Below are positions 46,032-55,672 of a stretch of 64,000 nucleotides of DNA, piece by piece. The stretch's first letter is position 1; each line of letters begins with the position of its first letter. The notes below the pieces were generated by a model that was not told the origin of the DNA, ran no database searches, and saw only the letters and a list, made by a program, of their open reading frames with translations. The position numbers and the translations under genes are program-made. Source of the DNA: an uncultured Pelagibacteraceae bacterium (lineage in GTDB: Bacteria > Pseudomonadota > Alphaproteobacteria > Pelagibacterales > Pelagibacteraceae); contig CACJLN010000003.1 in the NCBI GenBank assembly GCA_902594255.1, positions 1 through 64,000 on the forward strand, given 5' to 3'.

Positions 46032-47338
46032 CCGAAATACTCTTAACAATATTCTTTATTAGTGTTCTATTATTTTTTTTAGGTTCTGGCATTTGGGTAG
46101 CTCTAAGTATGATAGGTGTTTCTGCAATTGGAATGATGTTATTTACCTCAAGACCTGTAGGTGATGCTATGGCTACGACAATTTGGGGAACCTCATCCTC
46201 TTGGACACTTACAGCTTTGCCTTTATTTGTATGGATGGGTGAAATTTTATTTAGGACAAAACTATCTGAAAATTTATTTAAAGGGCTTTCACCATGGATG
46301 CAAAAATTACCAGGAGGCTTGATTCATGTAAATATAGTTGGATGTGCTTTATTTGCTGCAATATCAGGTTCTTCTGCAGCAACTGTTGCGACTGTCGGAA
46401 AAATGTCAATCCCAGAATTAAGAAAAAGAAAATATCCCGAAAAAATTTTACTTGGTAGTTTAGCAGGTTCAGGAACTCTTGGTTTACTAATTCCCCCTTC
46501 AATTATCTTAATTATTTATGGTGTTGCTGTTCAAGAGTCTATAGCTAAATTATTTATTGCAGGAATTATTCCAGGAATAATGATTGCATTAATATTCATG
46601 TCTTATGTAATTATTTGGTCTTTAATTAATAAGAAGACTATGCCAAAAATTTTAGAGGAATATTCATTTATTGATAAGATTAAAAGATCTAAACAACTTT
46701 TGCCTGTAATAATTTTGATAGTAGCCGTTATTGGTTCAATATATACTGGTATAGCAACTGCCACGGAAGCTGCATCGTTAGGTGTTTTAGGAGCATTAAT
46801 TTTATCTTATTTTCAAAAAAGTCTGACTGTTGAAACTTTTAAATCTTCTTTGTTGGGTGCAACGAAAACATCCTGTATGATTGCATTTATTTTAGCAGGC
46901 TCAACATTTTTATCTTTAGCAATGGGTTTTACGGGTTTACCTAGGAATCTAGCACTTTGGATTCAAAATATGGAATTATCACCTTATGTTCTAATTTTTG
47001 TTTTAATGATTTTTTATATAATCCTAGGCATGTTTTTAGATGGGATTTCAGCCGTGGTATTAACTATGGCTATAATAGAACCCATGATCCGTCAGGCTGG
47101 TTTTGACATGATTTGGTTTGGTATTTTTTTGGTTATTGTAGTTGAAATGGCACAAATTACTCCACCAGTAGGTTTTAACTTATTTGTACTTCAAGGAATG
47201 GCAAATAAAGATATGGGATATATTGCTAAAAGTGCGTTCCCATTATTTTTACTAATGGTTTTGGCTGTAATTTTAGTCGTGATCTTCCCTGAGATTGCTT
47301 TATGGATGCCTGAGCAAATGATTAAAAATATAAATTAA
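46028..47338 (+). CDS. dctM: TRAP transporter large permease DctM
   Basis: This is the twelve-helix, sodium-coupled transport subunit, 436 residues from ATG 46028. It shows ISGSSAATVATVGKMSIPEL, LIPPSIILIIYGVAVQESIAKLF, ATATEAASLGVLGAL, GMFLDGISAVVLTMAIIEP and ITPPVGFNLFV, all hallmarks of DctM. A longer frame from 45938 overlaps dctQ and is rejected, since the family begins at the TEILLTIFF helix and ATGA coupling fits 46028. It ends with a four-base overlap with the convergent TPR gene. Confidence 0.95.
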   Translation: MTEILLTIFFISVLLFFLGSGIWVALSMIGVSAIGMMLFTSRPVGDAMATTIWGTSSSWTLTALPLFVWMGEILFRTKLSENLFKGLSPWMQKLPGGLIHVNIVGCALFAAISGSSAATVATVGKMSIPELRKRKYPEKILLGSLAGSGTLGLLIPPSIILIIYGVAVQESIAKLFIAGIIPGIMIALIFMSYVIIWSLINKKTMPKILEEYSFIDKIKRSKQLLPVIILIVAVIGSIYTGIATATEAASLGVLGALILSYFQKSLTVETFKSSLLGATKTSCMIAFILAGSTFLSLAMGFTGLPRNLALWIQNMELSPYVLIFVLMIFYIILGMFLDGISAVVLTMAIIEPMIRQAGFDMIWFGIFLVIVVEMAQITPPVGFNLFVLQGMANKDMGYIAKSAFPLFLLMVLAVILVVIFPEIALWMPEQMIKNIN

Positions 47339-47835
47339 TATTTAGATTTTTTCCCAGCAATCACAGCTTTCAGCTGCTCATACTCTTCACAATTACAACC
47401 TTTTAAAACTTCTAATCTTTCAACAGCGAGATTATGCCTGTTAGTGGCAACATATAGCTCACCAAGATATTCATTTATCCCTTTATGGTTTGGATTAATC
47501 GCTAAGCCTTGAAGATAATACTTTTCACCCATTTCAAAATCACCTAGTTTTCTTGTCGTAAATCCTAAATAATTTAAAGTATCAGCTTTGTTAGGTTTTT
47601 TTGCATTTGATTTTATTAAAAGCTTTTGTGCTTTTAAGTATCTCTTTTTTGCTTTGTCTAATTTACCTTTTTTTTCGTGTTTCTTTGCTATTTTAATGTG
47701 TGAGACTGCCTTATCATAATTTGTTTTTACAGCTGCACTAGATCCACCACTGTCACCACCATCTGAACCTGCTGCGTTCAAATTAACCATTAAAAATAGA
47801 TATGTGATTGATGTAATAAGAATATTTTTAATCAT
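47335..47835 (-). CDS. Secreted TPR protein with a C-terminal cysteine pair
   Basis: This 166-residue protein has a signal peptide (ITYLFLMVNLNAAG), then a Gly/Ser linker (SDGGDSGGSSAA), then three TPR-like repeats (AVSHIKIAKKHEKKGKLDKA; TLNYLGFTTRKLGDFEMGEK; INEYLGELYVATNRHNLAVE). The end, GCNCEEYEQLKAVI, carries two cysteines. It is probably periplasmic. It overlaps pxpA by four bases and so shares its operon. It sits between the TRAP genes and the 5-oxoprolinase genes. Function unknown. Confidence 0.72.
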   Translation of the reverse strand: MIKNILITSITYLFLMVNLNAAGSDGGDSGGSSAAVKTNYDKAVSHIKIAKKHEKKGKLDKAKKRYLKAQKLLIKSNAKKPNKADTLNYLGFTTRKLGDFEMGEKYYLQGLAINPNHKGINEYLGELYVATNRHNLAVERLEVLKGCNCEEYEQLKAVIAGKKSKY

Positions 47836-48614
47836 TTTTTAAATTTCTCCATTTTATTTAAAGCTATAAGTTTTAACCCATTATTCAACAAGTTTTCCTT
47901 AACAGCTTTAGCAGTATTTAACGAACTTAAATTATCACCATGTATGCAAACAGAGTCAATTTCACAAGGTATTTGTTTCCCACTGTGACAATTAAGTGCC
48001 TGATTTTTTACCATGCTTAATACATGTTTTTTTGCTAATTCGGGATCAGTAATTAAAGCATTGGGTTTTTTTCTTGAAACTAGGTTACCATCGTCTTCAT
48101 AATTTCGATCCGCAAATATTTCACAGGCAATTTTCATATCTAACTTTTTAGCAGCTTGTTCCATTTTAGATCCAGTTGGCACTAAATAAATTAATTCCGG
48201 ATTTATACTTTTGATTACTTTTGCTAATATAGTTGCTAAATTGATATCTTCGCACGCCATATTATTTAAAGCACCATGAGGTTTTATATGGGTAACATTT
48301 TCACCATGGTTAGATGAAATTGTTTGAAGAATTTCATATTGATCAATTATTAATTTTTCTATCTCAGAAGAAGATAAATTCATTCGTTCTCTACCAAAAT
48401 TTTCAGGATCATTGAAAGATGGATGCGCTCCAATACTAACACCATTTTTTTTTGATATTTCTATAACCTTATTCATAGTTTCCTTATCACCCGCATGATA
48501 ACCACATGCTATGTTTGCTGAATTGACTATTTTGAGTAAGTCAGGATCATGCTTATTAGAATGATGTTTAGATTTTTCGCCTAAATCACAATTTATATTA
48601 ATTTCAATACTCAC
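47832..48614 (-). CDS. pxpA: 5-oxoprolinase subunit A (LamB/YcsF family)
   Basis: PxpA with PxpB and PxpC opens 5-oxoproline (pyroglutamate) to glutamate using ATP, clearing a damage product and feeding on it. It has 260 residues, a typical length (E. coli 244). Motifs: NINCDLGEKSKHHSNKHD, ANIACGYHAGDKETM, SIGAHPSFNDPENFGRERM, HIKPHGALNNMA, EIFADRNYEDDGNLVSRK and VCIHGDN. It is divergent from pxpB across 21 bases, whereas the three are colinear in many genomes. Confidence 0.95.
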   Translation of the reverse strand: MSIEININCDLGEKSKHHSNKHDPDLLKIVNSANIACGYHAGDKETMNKVIEISKKNGVSIGAHPSFNDPENFGRERMNLSSSEIEKLIIDQYEILQTISSNHGENVTHIKPHGALNNMACEDINLATILAKVIKSINPELIYLVPTGSKMEQAAKKLDMKIACEIFADRNYEDDGNLVSRKKPNALITDPELAKKHVLSMVKNQALNCHSGKQIPCEIDSVCIHGDNLSSLNTAKAVKENLLNNGLKLIALNKMEKFKK

Positions 48615-48635
48615 TATTCTTCAGTATAACATGGC

Positions 48636-49310
48636 ATGATAAAAAATATATCGAATCTTGGTGACGCAGCTTTATATTGTGATTTTGGTAAAGAGGTAAA
48701 TAGAGAGACTAATACTCAAGTAATAAAATATTTTAAAACTATAAGAAAAAAAAATATTTTAGGGGTTAATAATATTACCCCGTCATATAATAAATTAATT
48801 ATCTCTTTTGATCTTAAAAAGATTAATTTTAATAAACTTAAAAAAGTTATTGATAATATTGAAATTACCAAAAGCGATAATATTCAAAATAAAAAGTTTG
48901 AGATTCCTGTTTGTTGTGAAAAAGAATTTTCACTAGATATAGAAAGATTAGAAGAAATACTCAATATAAAAAAAGAAAAAATTTATGAAAATTTTTTTGA
49001 AAAGGAATTTTTTTGTTACATGACAGGTTTTATTGCAGGAATGCCCTTTCTTGGCGATTTAGAGGAAAATCTTAGAGCAAAACGTCTTGATACTCCTAGA
49101 GTTAAGGTCCCAAAAGGTTCAATTGGTTTAACGGAGCAATTTGCAAATATATATACATTTGAAAGCCCTGGGGGTTGGAATATAATTGGTAATACTCCAT
49201 TAAATATTTTCGATAATTCTAAAGAAAAAGAACCTAACTTAATCAATCCAGGTGATTTAGTCACATTCAAAAGGATTACTAAAGAGAAATATCAAAATTA
49301 TCATGAATAA
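48636..49310 (+). CDS. pxpB: 5-oxoprolinase subunit B (KipI-like)
   Basis: This is the N-terminal allophanate-hydrolase subunit 1 type protein of 224 residues. Conserved segments are ISNLGDAALYCDFG, the late GFIAGMPFLGDLEENL, LDTPRVKVPKGSIGLT and PGGWNIIGNTPLNIFD. With PxpC it forms the part of 5-oxoprolinase that phosphorylates the substrate. Its end overlaps pxpC by eight bases. It is divergent from pxpA, so a short shared promoter region of about 20 bases serves both. Confidence 0.94.
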   Translation: MIKNISNLGDAALYCDFGKEVNRETNTQVIKYFKTIRKKNILGVNNITPSYNKLIISFDLKKINFNKLKKVIDNIEITKSDNIQNKKFEIPVCCEKEFSLDIERLEEILNIKKEKIYENFFEKEFFCYMTGFIAGMPFLGDLEENLRAKRLDTPRVKVPKGSIGLTEQFANIYTFESPGGWNIIGNTPLNIFDNSKEKEPNLINPGDLVTFKRITKEKYQNYHE

Positions 49311-50247
49311 AAATTATTTTGAAATTATAAGAGCTGGTATTAATTCAACGTTCCAAGACCTTGGAAGAAACCACCTCTATCATATAGGAATCCCATTCAG
49401 TGGAGCTATGGATAATAGAAATTATTTATTAGCGAACAAATTAACAGGCAACAATCATAACCATCCAGTGATAGAATTTGCTTACCAAGGCCCTCATTTA
49501 AAATATCATGGCAGCCCGATAAATATCGCTATCACTGGAGATGTGAGTTTTGAAATTAAAAAAGGTGATAATTTAGTTGATGGAAAATGTTACCAATCTT
49601 TTATTTTAGAAAATAATGACGAGCTAGATATTATATCAACTAATAAATCTGTATATGGATATCTAGCAATAAGCGGTACATTTGATTTAAAATTTCAATG
49701 GTCTAGCTGTTCAACAAACACTAAAGCAAATATAGGATCTAACAATGGGAAAAAGCTAACTACTAATCAAAAAATTAATATTAAAAAAATAAATCAAAAC
49801 TTTATGAATACAAAATTGAATTATGTTAACACGAAAATAGAAAACATTAGAGTAATCAAAGGAACAAATTTTAATTATTTTTCTGAAGAGGGTAAGGAAA
49901 TTTTTTTTAAAAATGAATTTAAAGTTTCCAAATTATCTGATCGTATGGGAATGAGATTAGAGGGGAAAAAAATTGAAAATATTTTCGAAACTAATATTAG
50001 ATCTGAAGGCCTAATTAAGGGTGTGATACAAGTGACAGCTGATGGTTTTCCAATCATTATGCTCTCAGATCATGGTACCATAGGGGGTTATCCTAAAATT
50101 GGTGTAGTTATAAGTGCTGATTATGACAAATTAGTACAATTGACTCCTGGTTCAAGAGTCAAATTTCAAGAGGTCGATTTAAATAGTGCAGAAACGCTTT
50201 TTAAGTTGTATGACCTAGAAACTCAAAGTTTAATTTCAAAAATTTAA
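49303..50247 (+). CDS. pxpC: 5-oxoprolinase subunit C (KipA-like, biotin-dependent carboxyltransferase fold)
   Basis: This is the allophanate-hydrolase subunit 2 type protein of 314 residues. It shows the family start IIRAGINSTFQDLGRNHLYH, IPFSGAMDNRNYLLAN, RIIRVIKGT-like spacing in NIRVIKGTNFNYF, SKLSDRMGMRLEG and IQVTADGFPIIMLSDHGTIG. It partners PxpB. Its stop overlaps the ATG of the DMT transporter by one base (TAATG), which links oxoproline use to that exporter or permease. Confidence 0.94.
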   Translation: MNKNYFEIIRAGINSTFQDLGRNHLYHIGIPFSGAMDNRNYLLANKLTGNNHNHPVIEFAYQGPHLKYHGSPINIAITGDVSFEIKKGDNLVDGKCYQSFILENNDELDIISTNKSVYGYLAISGTFDLKFQWSSCSTNTKANIGSNNGKKLTTNQKINIKKINQNFMNTKLNYVNTKIENIRVIKGTNFNYFSEEGKEIFFKNEFKVSKLSDRMGMRLEGKKIENIFETNIRSEGLIKGVIQVTADGFPIIMLSDHGTIGGYPKIGVVISADYDKLVQLTPGSRVKFQEVDLNSAETLFKLYDLETQSLISKI

Positions 50248-51125
50248 TGAATATTTTAAAAAGTTTACCTGGCCCATTACTAATATTTTTTGGTGCTCTT
50301 AGTTTAAGTTTTGGTGGACTAATAGTAAAATCCTTTGAAGGAGCAACATTATGGCAGATATTATTTTGGAGATCATTATTTTTTTCTCTGACTGTATTAA
50401 CTTTTTTGATAATCGTTTATAGAAAAAAAGTTTTAAAATCATTTTATAATTCTGGATTACCAGGTTTTATAGGAGGATTAATATTATCCATCGGTTTTTG
50501 TGGTTATGTTTTTGCCATGTATAATACTACGGTTGCCAATACAAATTTTATAATATCACTTCAAATTTTATTTTTAGCTATATTTGGTTTCTTTTTCTTA
50601 AAAGAAAAAATTAACTTAATTACGTTAATCTCAATTATTTTAGCAATTTCTGGAGTATTGTTGATGGTTGGAAATTCATTATCTCCAGGAGAATTATCTG
50701 GAAATTTAGCAGCTTTCACAATGCCAATTACCTTTGCAGTTTTAATAATGATTGTTAGGAAATTTCCATCTGTTGATATGGTACCAGCACAATTCGTTGC
50801 AGGTATAAGCTCATGTCTTATTGGTTTATTACTTTCACCTACTATAATGATTTCAACTCATGATATTTTTTTAGGATTTTTAGCTGGATTTTTTCAAATA
50901 GGTTTTGGTTTTATATTTATAACTATTGGAGCAAGAACAACCCCTTCGGCAATGGTTGGAATAATCATGTTATCCGAATCTGTTCTTGGTCCTATTTGGG
51001 CTTTTCTTTTTGTAAGCGAAATTCCATCATTATATGGGTTGATAGGAGGGGCAATAATACTTTTTGCAGTATTACTTCAGTTTTATACGCTTTTAAAAAA
51101 ACCAAAGGCAATCGTTTCCAATTGA
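50247..51125 (+). CDS. EamA/DMT-family membrane transporter
   Basis: This 292-residue protein has ten hydrophobic segments in two EamA repeats. The first holds PGPLLIFFGALSLSFGGLIV and NTTVANTNFIISLQILFLAI; the second holds FQIGFGFIFITIGARTTPSA. Members export amino acids and metabolites or import small solutes. Its position at the end of pxpBC suggests an amino-acid-like substrate, but this is only context. The gene's stop codon TGA lies inside the -35 element TTGACA of the gcv riboswitch promoter. Confidence 0.85.
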   Translation: MNILKSLPGPLLIFFGALSLSFGGLIVKSFEGATLWQILFWRSLFFSLTVLTFLIIVYRKKVLKSFYNSGLPGFIGGLILSIGFCGYVFAMYNTTVANTNFIISLQILFLAIFGFFFLKEKINLITLISIILAISGVLLMVGNSLSPGELSGNLAAFTMPITFAVLIMIVRKFPSVDMVPAQFVAGISSCLIGLLLSPTIMISTHDIFLGFLAGFFQIGFGFIFITIGARTTPSAMVGIIMLSESVLGPIWAFLFVSEIPSLYGLIGGAIILFAVLLQFYTLLKKPKAIVSN

Positions 51126-51150
51126 CATTTTAAGTCACTTATAGGACTAT
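51122..51150 (+). promoter_or_regulatory. Candidate promoter for the glycine riboswitch and gcvTHP
   Basis: A perfect -35 hexamer TTGACA (51122-51127) overlaps the stop codon of the DMT gene. After 17 bases a weak -10, GACTAT (51145-51150), follows. Transcription would start at about 51157, right at the first riboswitch stem (51155), which supports the assignment. Confidence 0.55.
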
Positions 51151-51154
51151 CGAC

Positions 51155-51297
51155 TTACGGGAGAGACTGCAGATTATTGTAGCGCCGAAGGAGCAACCAC
51201 CCAGGAATCTCTCAGGCAAAAAGGACCGTAATATATTAACTCTGGAAAGAGATTTAATTCTCGCCGAAGGAGCAAAACTCTCAGGCAAATATACAGA
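51155..51297 (+). ncRNA. Tandem glycine riboswitch
   Basis: Two adjacent glycine aptamers can be read. The first (51155-51231) is closed by TTACGG/CCGTAA and contains GCCGAAGGAGCAA and CTCTCAGGCAAA. The second (51241-51297), closed by TCTG/CAGA, repeats both conserved segments. A nine-base linker joins them. Tandem aptamers of this kind activate glycine-cleavage genes when glycine is plentiful, and SAR11 is known to use glycine riboswitches on gcvT. No terminator follows before the gcvT ATG, 19 bases away, and there is no strong Shine-Dalgarno sequence, so control is more likely at translation. Confidence 0.93.
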
Positions 51298-51315
51298 TGG
51301 GTATAATGAGTTAAT

Positions 51316-52419
51316 ATGGACACAAAAAAAACATCGCTTTATAAATTACATCAAGATTGTAATGCAAAGTTCGTAGAATTTGCGGGTTATCATATGCCAA
51401 TTCAGTATTCTGAAGGTATTGTAGAGGAGCATAAATTCACAAGAAATCACTCTGGCATTTTTGATGTTTCACACATGGGCCAATTATTTATTTACGGTGG
51501 TAATGAACTAATTAAAGATTTAGAAAAAATTTTTCCATTAAATTTGAAAAATTTGAAACTAAATCATTCTAAGTACAGCTTTTTAATGGATAAAAATGCT
51601 GGGATACAAGATGATTTAATAATTACAAAAATTAGTGAAGGTTTTTTGATAATTCTTAATGCGGCATGTAAAAACGATGATTTTAAAATTTTAAAGGACT
51701 TGTTAAACGAAAAATACAAAATGGTTTTAGATGAAAATAGATCTTTAATAGCAATTCAAGGACCTAAGTCATCACAAATCCTAAATGAAGTTTTTAGTCA
51801 GGTAAAAGATTTAAATTTTATGTCTGGTAATTGGTTCTTATTTGATAATCAAAAAGTATACATTACTCGATCTGGATATACAGGTGAAGATGGTTTTGAG
51901 ATATCAATCCCGAATAATTTTGCAGATAAATTAACTAGAGAATTGATTGACAAAGGTTCCAAACTTGTGGGTTTAGGAGCAAGAGATACTTTAAGGTTAG
52001 AAGCTGGCTTATGTTTGTATGGTCATGATCTTGATAAAGATAAAACACCAGTGGAAGCAAATTTAAAATGGGCAATTTCAAAAGAGAGAATATCCAAAGG
52101 AGACTTTATTGGTTCGGACATTATTATTAAACAATTGAACAATGGTGTTACAAAAATTAGAGTTGGAATTAAACCTGAGGGAAGAATAATTGCCAGAGAA
52201 AAAACAAAAATATTTAATCAGTCAGATGTTCATATTGGTGAAATTACCAGTGGAACATTCGGTCCAAGTGTTGATGGACCTGTAGCGATGGGCTATGTAG
52301 AAAATAAATTTTCAAAAAATAATACTAAAGTATTTTTAGAGGTAAGAGGTAAAAAATATGCAGCAAGTATTTGTAGTTTACCGTTTTATAAAAAAAGTTA
52401 TGTAAAAGGAGCAAATTAA
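51316..52419 (+). CDS. gcvT: Glycine cleavage system T protein (aminomethyltransferase)
   Basis: GcvT takes the aminomethyl group from lipoyl-GcvH and transfers it to tetrahydrofolate, releasing ammonia. It has 367 residues (E. coli 364). Motifs: [29 protein letters not shown], the folate-site Asp in [43 protein letters not shown] and [11 protein letters not shown]. It is first in gcvTHP behind the riboswitch. Its stop overlaps the gcvH ATG by one base. It is distinct from the YgfZ-like gene at 11161-12057. Confidence 0.97.
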   Translation: MDTKKTSLYKLHQDCNAKFVEFAGYHMPIQYSEGIVEEHKFTRNHSGIFDVSHMGQLFIYGGNELIKDLEKIFPLNLKNLKLNHSKYSFLMDKNAGIQDDLIITKISEGFLIILNAACKNDDFKILKDLLNEKYKMVLDENRSLIAIQGPKSSQILNEVFSQVKDLNFMSGNWFLFDNQKVYITRSGYTGEDGFEISIPNNFADKLTRELIDKGSKLVGLGARDTLRLEAGLCLYGHDLDKDKTPVEANLKWAISKERISKGDFIGSDIIIKQLNNGVTKIRVGIKPEGRIIAREKTKIFNQSDVHIGEITSGTFGPSVDGPVAMGYVENKFSKNNTKVFLEVRGKKYAASICSLPFYKKSYVKGAN

Positions 52420-52796
52420 TGAGTGAAGTTAAATATTCTAAAGAACATGAATGGATAAAATTAGAGGGCGATGTTGCTACAATTGGCATAACAAAGCATG
52501 CAACAGAAATGTTAGGTGATATTGTATTTGCAGAACTTCCAGAAAAAGGTTCTAGTGTAGAAAAAGATGGAACAGCAGGTGTTGTTGAGTCGACAAAGGC
52601 TGCTAGTGACGTATATACACCAGTAAGCGGCGAAGTGGTTGATACTAATCAAGCCATTGTAGATGATCCCTCAAAGATAAATCAAGATCCAGAAAACAGC
52701 GCGTGGTTTTTTAAATTAAAGATTAAAGATGTGTCAGAGATAAAGTCTTTAATGAACAAAGAAGATTACGATAAGTTTGCAAAGGAGAACGATTAA
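52419..52796 (+). CDS. gcvH: Glycine cleavage system H protein
   Basis: This is the lipoyl carrier of the glycine cleavage system, 125 residues. The lipoylated lysine lies in [20 protein letters not shown] at about residue 61. The start [20 protein letters not shown] and the [14 protein letters not shown] segment are typical. It moves the aminomethyl intermediate between GcvP and GcvT. It overlaps gcvT by one base and lies two bases before gcvP. Confidence 0.98.
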   Translation: MSEVKYSKEHEWIKLEGDVATIGITKHATEMLGDIVFAELPEKGSSVEKDGTAGVVESTKAASDVYTPVSGEVVDTNQAIVDDPSKINQDPENSAWFFKLKIKDVSEIKSLMNKEDYDKFAKEND

Positions 52797-52798
52797 TA

Positions 52799-55669
52799 AT
52801 GTTACATAATTCGCAAAAAGATTTTTTAAAAAGACATATTGGTCCCTCTGAAGAAGAACAATTAAAGATGATTAAAAAATTGGAATATAAATCACTGGAT
52901 GATTTAATAGACAATACCGTTCCTGAAAAAATCCAATTTAAAGGTGAACTAAATATTGGTGAGTCAAATTCAGAATATGAAGCATTAAGAAAATTAAAGG
53001 CAATTTCAAAAAAAAACCAAATTTACTCAAACTTTCTAGGTATGGGTTATTATGGAACATATACGCCATATGTAATCTTAAGAAATATATTAGAAAATCC
53101 AGGATGGTATACGTCCTACACACCTTACCAGCCAGAAGTAGCTCAAGGTAGATTGGAAATGCTATTAAATTTTCAACAAATGATAGTTGATTTTACTGGA
53201 ATGGATATTGCTAATGCGTCCCTACTTGATGAAGGTACAGCAGCTGCAGAGGCTATGGGTTTAAGTCATAGACTAAATAAAAGTGATAGTAATTTAGTCT
53301 TTGTCTCAGAAAATTGTCATCCACAAACAATTGATGTCATTCAAACAAGGGCAGAGCCAATGGGTCTAAAAGTTCTTGTTGGAAACGAGGATAAGGTTTT
53401 AGAACAATTAAAAGTAGATATTGTTTGTGGAATTTTACAGTACCCTGGGACCTTGGGTGATATTAAAGATCCTAGTGAAGCAATAAGTAAAATTCATAAA
53501 AAAAACGGTAAAGCAATTTTAGCATGTGATCTTCTTGCACTTGCTAAACTAAAAACACCAAGAGAGCTTGGAGCTGATATTGCAGTAGGAAGCTCACAAA
53601 GATTTGGTATACCAATGGGTTACGGTGGACCGCATGCAGCCTTTTTTGCAACAAAAGATGAATATAAAAGATCTATGCCAGGAAGAATAGTTGGTGTTTC
53701 TGTAGATAGACATGGAAATAAAGCTTATAGATTGTCACTGCAGACTAGAGAGCAGCATATTAGAAGAGACAAAGCTACAAGTAATATTTGTACTGCTCAA
53801 GCTTTATTAGCAATTGTTTCAGCAGCATATTGTATTTACCATGGTCCAGACGGAATTAAGAATATTTCTGAGAGAGTATCTCAGTTAGCAAAAAATTTTG
53901 CTGATAAAATAAAACAGTCTGGCTACAAAATTTATTCAGATTATTTTTTTGACACTGTAACAATTATTACTAAAGAGAAAACTGATCAAATTTTTAAAAA
54001 TGCTTTGGTTCAAAAAGTTAATATTAGAAAAGTAAATTCAGAAATGCTTGCTGTTTCTTTTGACGAAAAAAAAAATGTTTATAGAGTGAATCAATTATTG
54101 AAAATTTTTAATGCAGCAGAATCAATAAAAAAAGAGGATCCCACAGTAAGTTTACCTAATTTACCTGAAAAGCTATTGAGAACTTCAAAGTTTTTAGAAC
54201 ATCCTGTTTTTAATTCATATCATTCAGAAACAGAAATGCTTAGATATCTCAAAAAGTTAGAGGATAAAGATATAGCTCTTAACAGAACTATGATTGCCCT
54301 TGGCTCATGCACTATGAAATTAAATGCAACTGCAGAAATGATACCTATCTCTTGGAGAGAATTAGCTGAGCCGCATCCGTTTGTGCCTGTCGAGCAAATG
54401 GAGGGTTACAGAACATTATTTACTGATCTTAAAAATTGGCTAAGATCAATCACAGGTTTTTCTGGTGTTTCACTTCAGCCAAATGCTGGTGCTCAAGGTG
54501 AATACGCAGGATTAATGGTAATTAGAAAATATCATATGGATAGAGGCGATAAAAATAGAAATATATGTTTAATACCCAGCTCAGCCCACGGAACCAATCC
54601 TGCTAGTGCTCAAATGGTTGGAATGAAAGTTGTAGTAGTTAACTGTGATAAAGAGGGAAATGTTGACTTTGAGGATTTAAAGAAAAAAGCAGAGATACAT
54701 TCTGAAAATCTTGGAGCATTAATGGTAACTTATCCATCTACTCATGGAGTTTTTGAAGAGAAGATCAAGGATATATGTGATTTAATTCATAAACATGGAG
54801 GTCAGGTTTATATGGATGGAGCAAACTTAAATGCTTTAGTTGGAATTGCAAAACCAGGAAATTTTGGTCCTGATGTTTGTCACATAAACTTACATAAAAC
54901 ATTTTGTATTCCACATGGTGGAGGTGGACCCGGTATGGGACCTATTGCATGTAGAAAACATTTACAAGCGTATCTACCAAATCATCCAGTCGTAAAAGAT
55001 TGTGGACCTGCAACTGGAATAGGAGCGGTTTCAGCAGCACCTTGGGGTAGCTCAAGTATTTTATCAATTTCTTGGATGTATATTAAAATGATGGGCTCCG
55101 AAGGATTAAAACTTGCAACAAAAATTGCTATTTTAAATGCAAATTATATTGCTAATAGACTTAAAAATCACTTTCCAATTTTGTATAAAGGATCAAAAGG
55201 TAATGTCGCACATGAATGCATTATTGATATTAGAAAGATTAAATCAGAAACAGGTGTAACTGAAGAGGATATTGCTAAAAGACTCATTGACTTTGGTTTT
55301 CATGCACCAACAATGTCATGGCCAGTAGCTGGAACAATGATGATAGAACCTACTGAAAGTGAAAGCCTATCTGAACTTGATAGATTTTGTGATACCTTGA
55401 TAAAAATAAAACAAGAAATAGATCATATTAAATCTGGTAAATTTGATAAAATTGATAACCCAATTAAAAATGCTCCTCATACTGACACTGAACTTGCATC
55501 GAACGATTGGAAGCACAAATATTCTCGAGAAGAAGCAGCCTATCCAGCTAAATTTTTACGAATAAATAAATTTTGGCCACCAGTAGCAAGAGTCGATAAT
55601 GTTTACGGTGACAAAAATATTTTTTGTACATGTCCAAGTATGGATGAGTTTAAAGAAGACGCAGCTTAA
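52799..55669 (+). CDS. gcvP: Glycine dehydrogenase (decarboxylating), P protein
   Basis: This is the PLP enzyme that decarboxylates glycine and loads the remainder onto lipoyl-GcvH. At 956 residues it is the single-chain type with both halves fused (E. coli 957). It begins with the typical FLKRHIGPSEEEQLKMI. The PLP lysine lies in HINLHKTFCIPHGGGGPGMG. The C-terminal end shows NVYGDKNIFCTCPSM. Cleavage feeds methylene-THF into one-carbon metabolism. The next gene begins three bases after its stop, so the transcript may continue into the lipid-modification genes. Confidence 0.98.
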   Translation: MLHNSQKDFLKRHIGPSEEEQLKMIKKLEYKSLDDLIDNTVPEKIQFKGELNIGESNSEYEALRKLKAISKKNQIYSNFLGMGYYGTYTPYVILRNILENPGWYTSYTPYQPEVAQGRLEMLLNFQQMIVDFTGMDIANASLLDEGTAAAEAMGLSHRLNKSDSNLVFVSENCHPQTIDVIQTRAEPMGLKVLVGNEDKVLEQLKVDIVCGILQYPGTLGDIKDPSEAISKIHKKNGKAILACDLLALAKLKTPRELGADIAVGSSQRFGIPMGYGGPHAAFFATKDEYKRSMPGRIVGVSVDRHGNKAYRLSLQTREQHIRRDKATSNICTAQALLAIVSAAYCIYHGPDGIKNISERVSQLAKNFADKIKQSGYKIYSDYFFDTVTIITKEKTDQIFKNALVQKVNIRKVNSEMLAVSFDEKKNVYRVNQLLKIFNAAESIKKEDPTVSLPNLPEKLLRTSKFLEHPVFNSYHSETEMLRYLKKLEDKDIALNRTMIALGSCTMKLNATAEMIPISWRELAEPHPFVPVEQMEGYRTLFTDLKNWLRSITGFSGVSLQPNAGAQGEYAGLMVIRKYHMDRGDKNRNICLIPSSAHGTNPASAQMVGMKVVVVNCDKEGNVDFEDLKKKAEIHSENLGALMVTYPSTHGVFEEKIKDICDLIHKHGGQVYMDGANLNALVGIAKPGNFGPDVCHINLHKTFCIPHGGGGPGMGPIACRKHLQAYLPNHPVVKDCGPATGIGAVSAAPWGSSSILSISWMYIKMMGSEGLKLATKIAILNANYIANRLKNHFPILYKGSKGNVAHECIIDIRKIKSETGVTEEDIAKRLIDFGFHAPTMSWPVAGTMMIEPTESESLSELDRFCDTLIKIKQEIDHIKSGKFDKIDNPIKNAPHTDTELASNDWKHKYSREEAAYPAKFLRINKFWPPVARVDNVYGDKNIFCTCPSMDEFKEDAA

Positions 55670-55672
55670 TTA

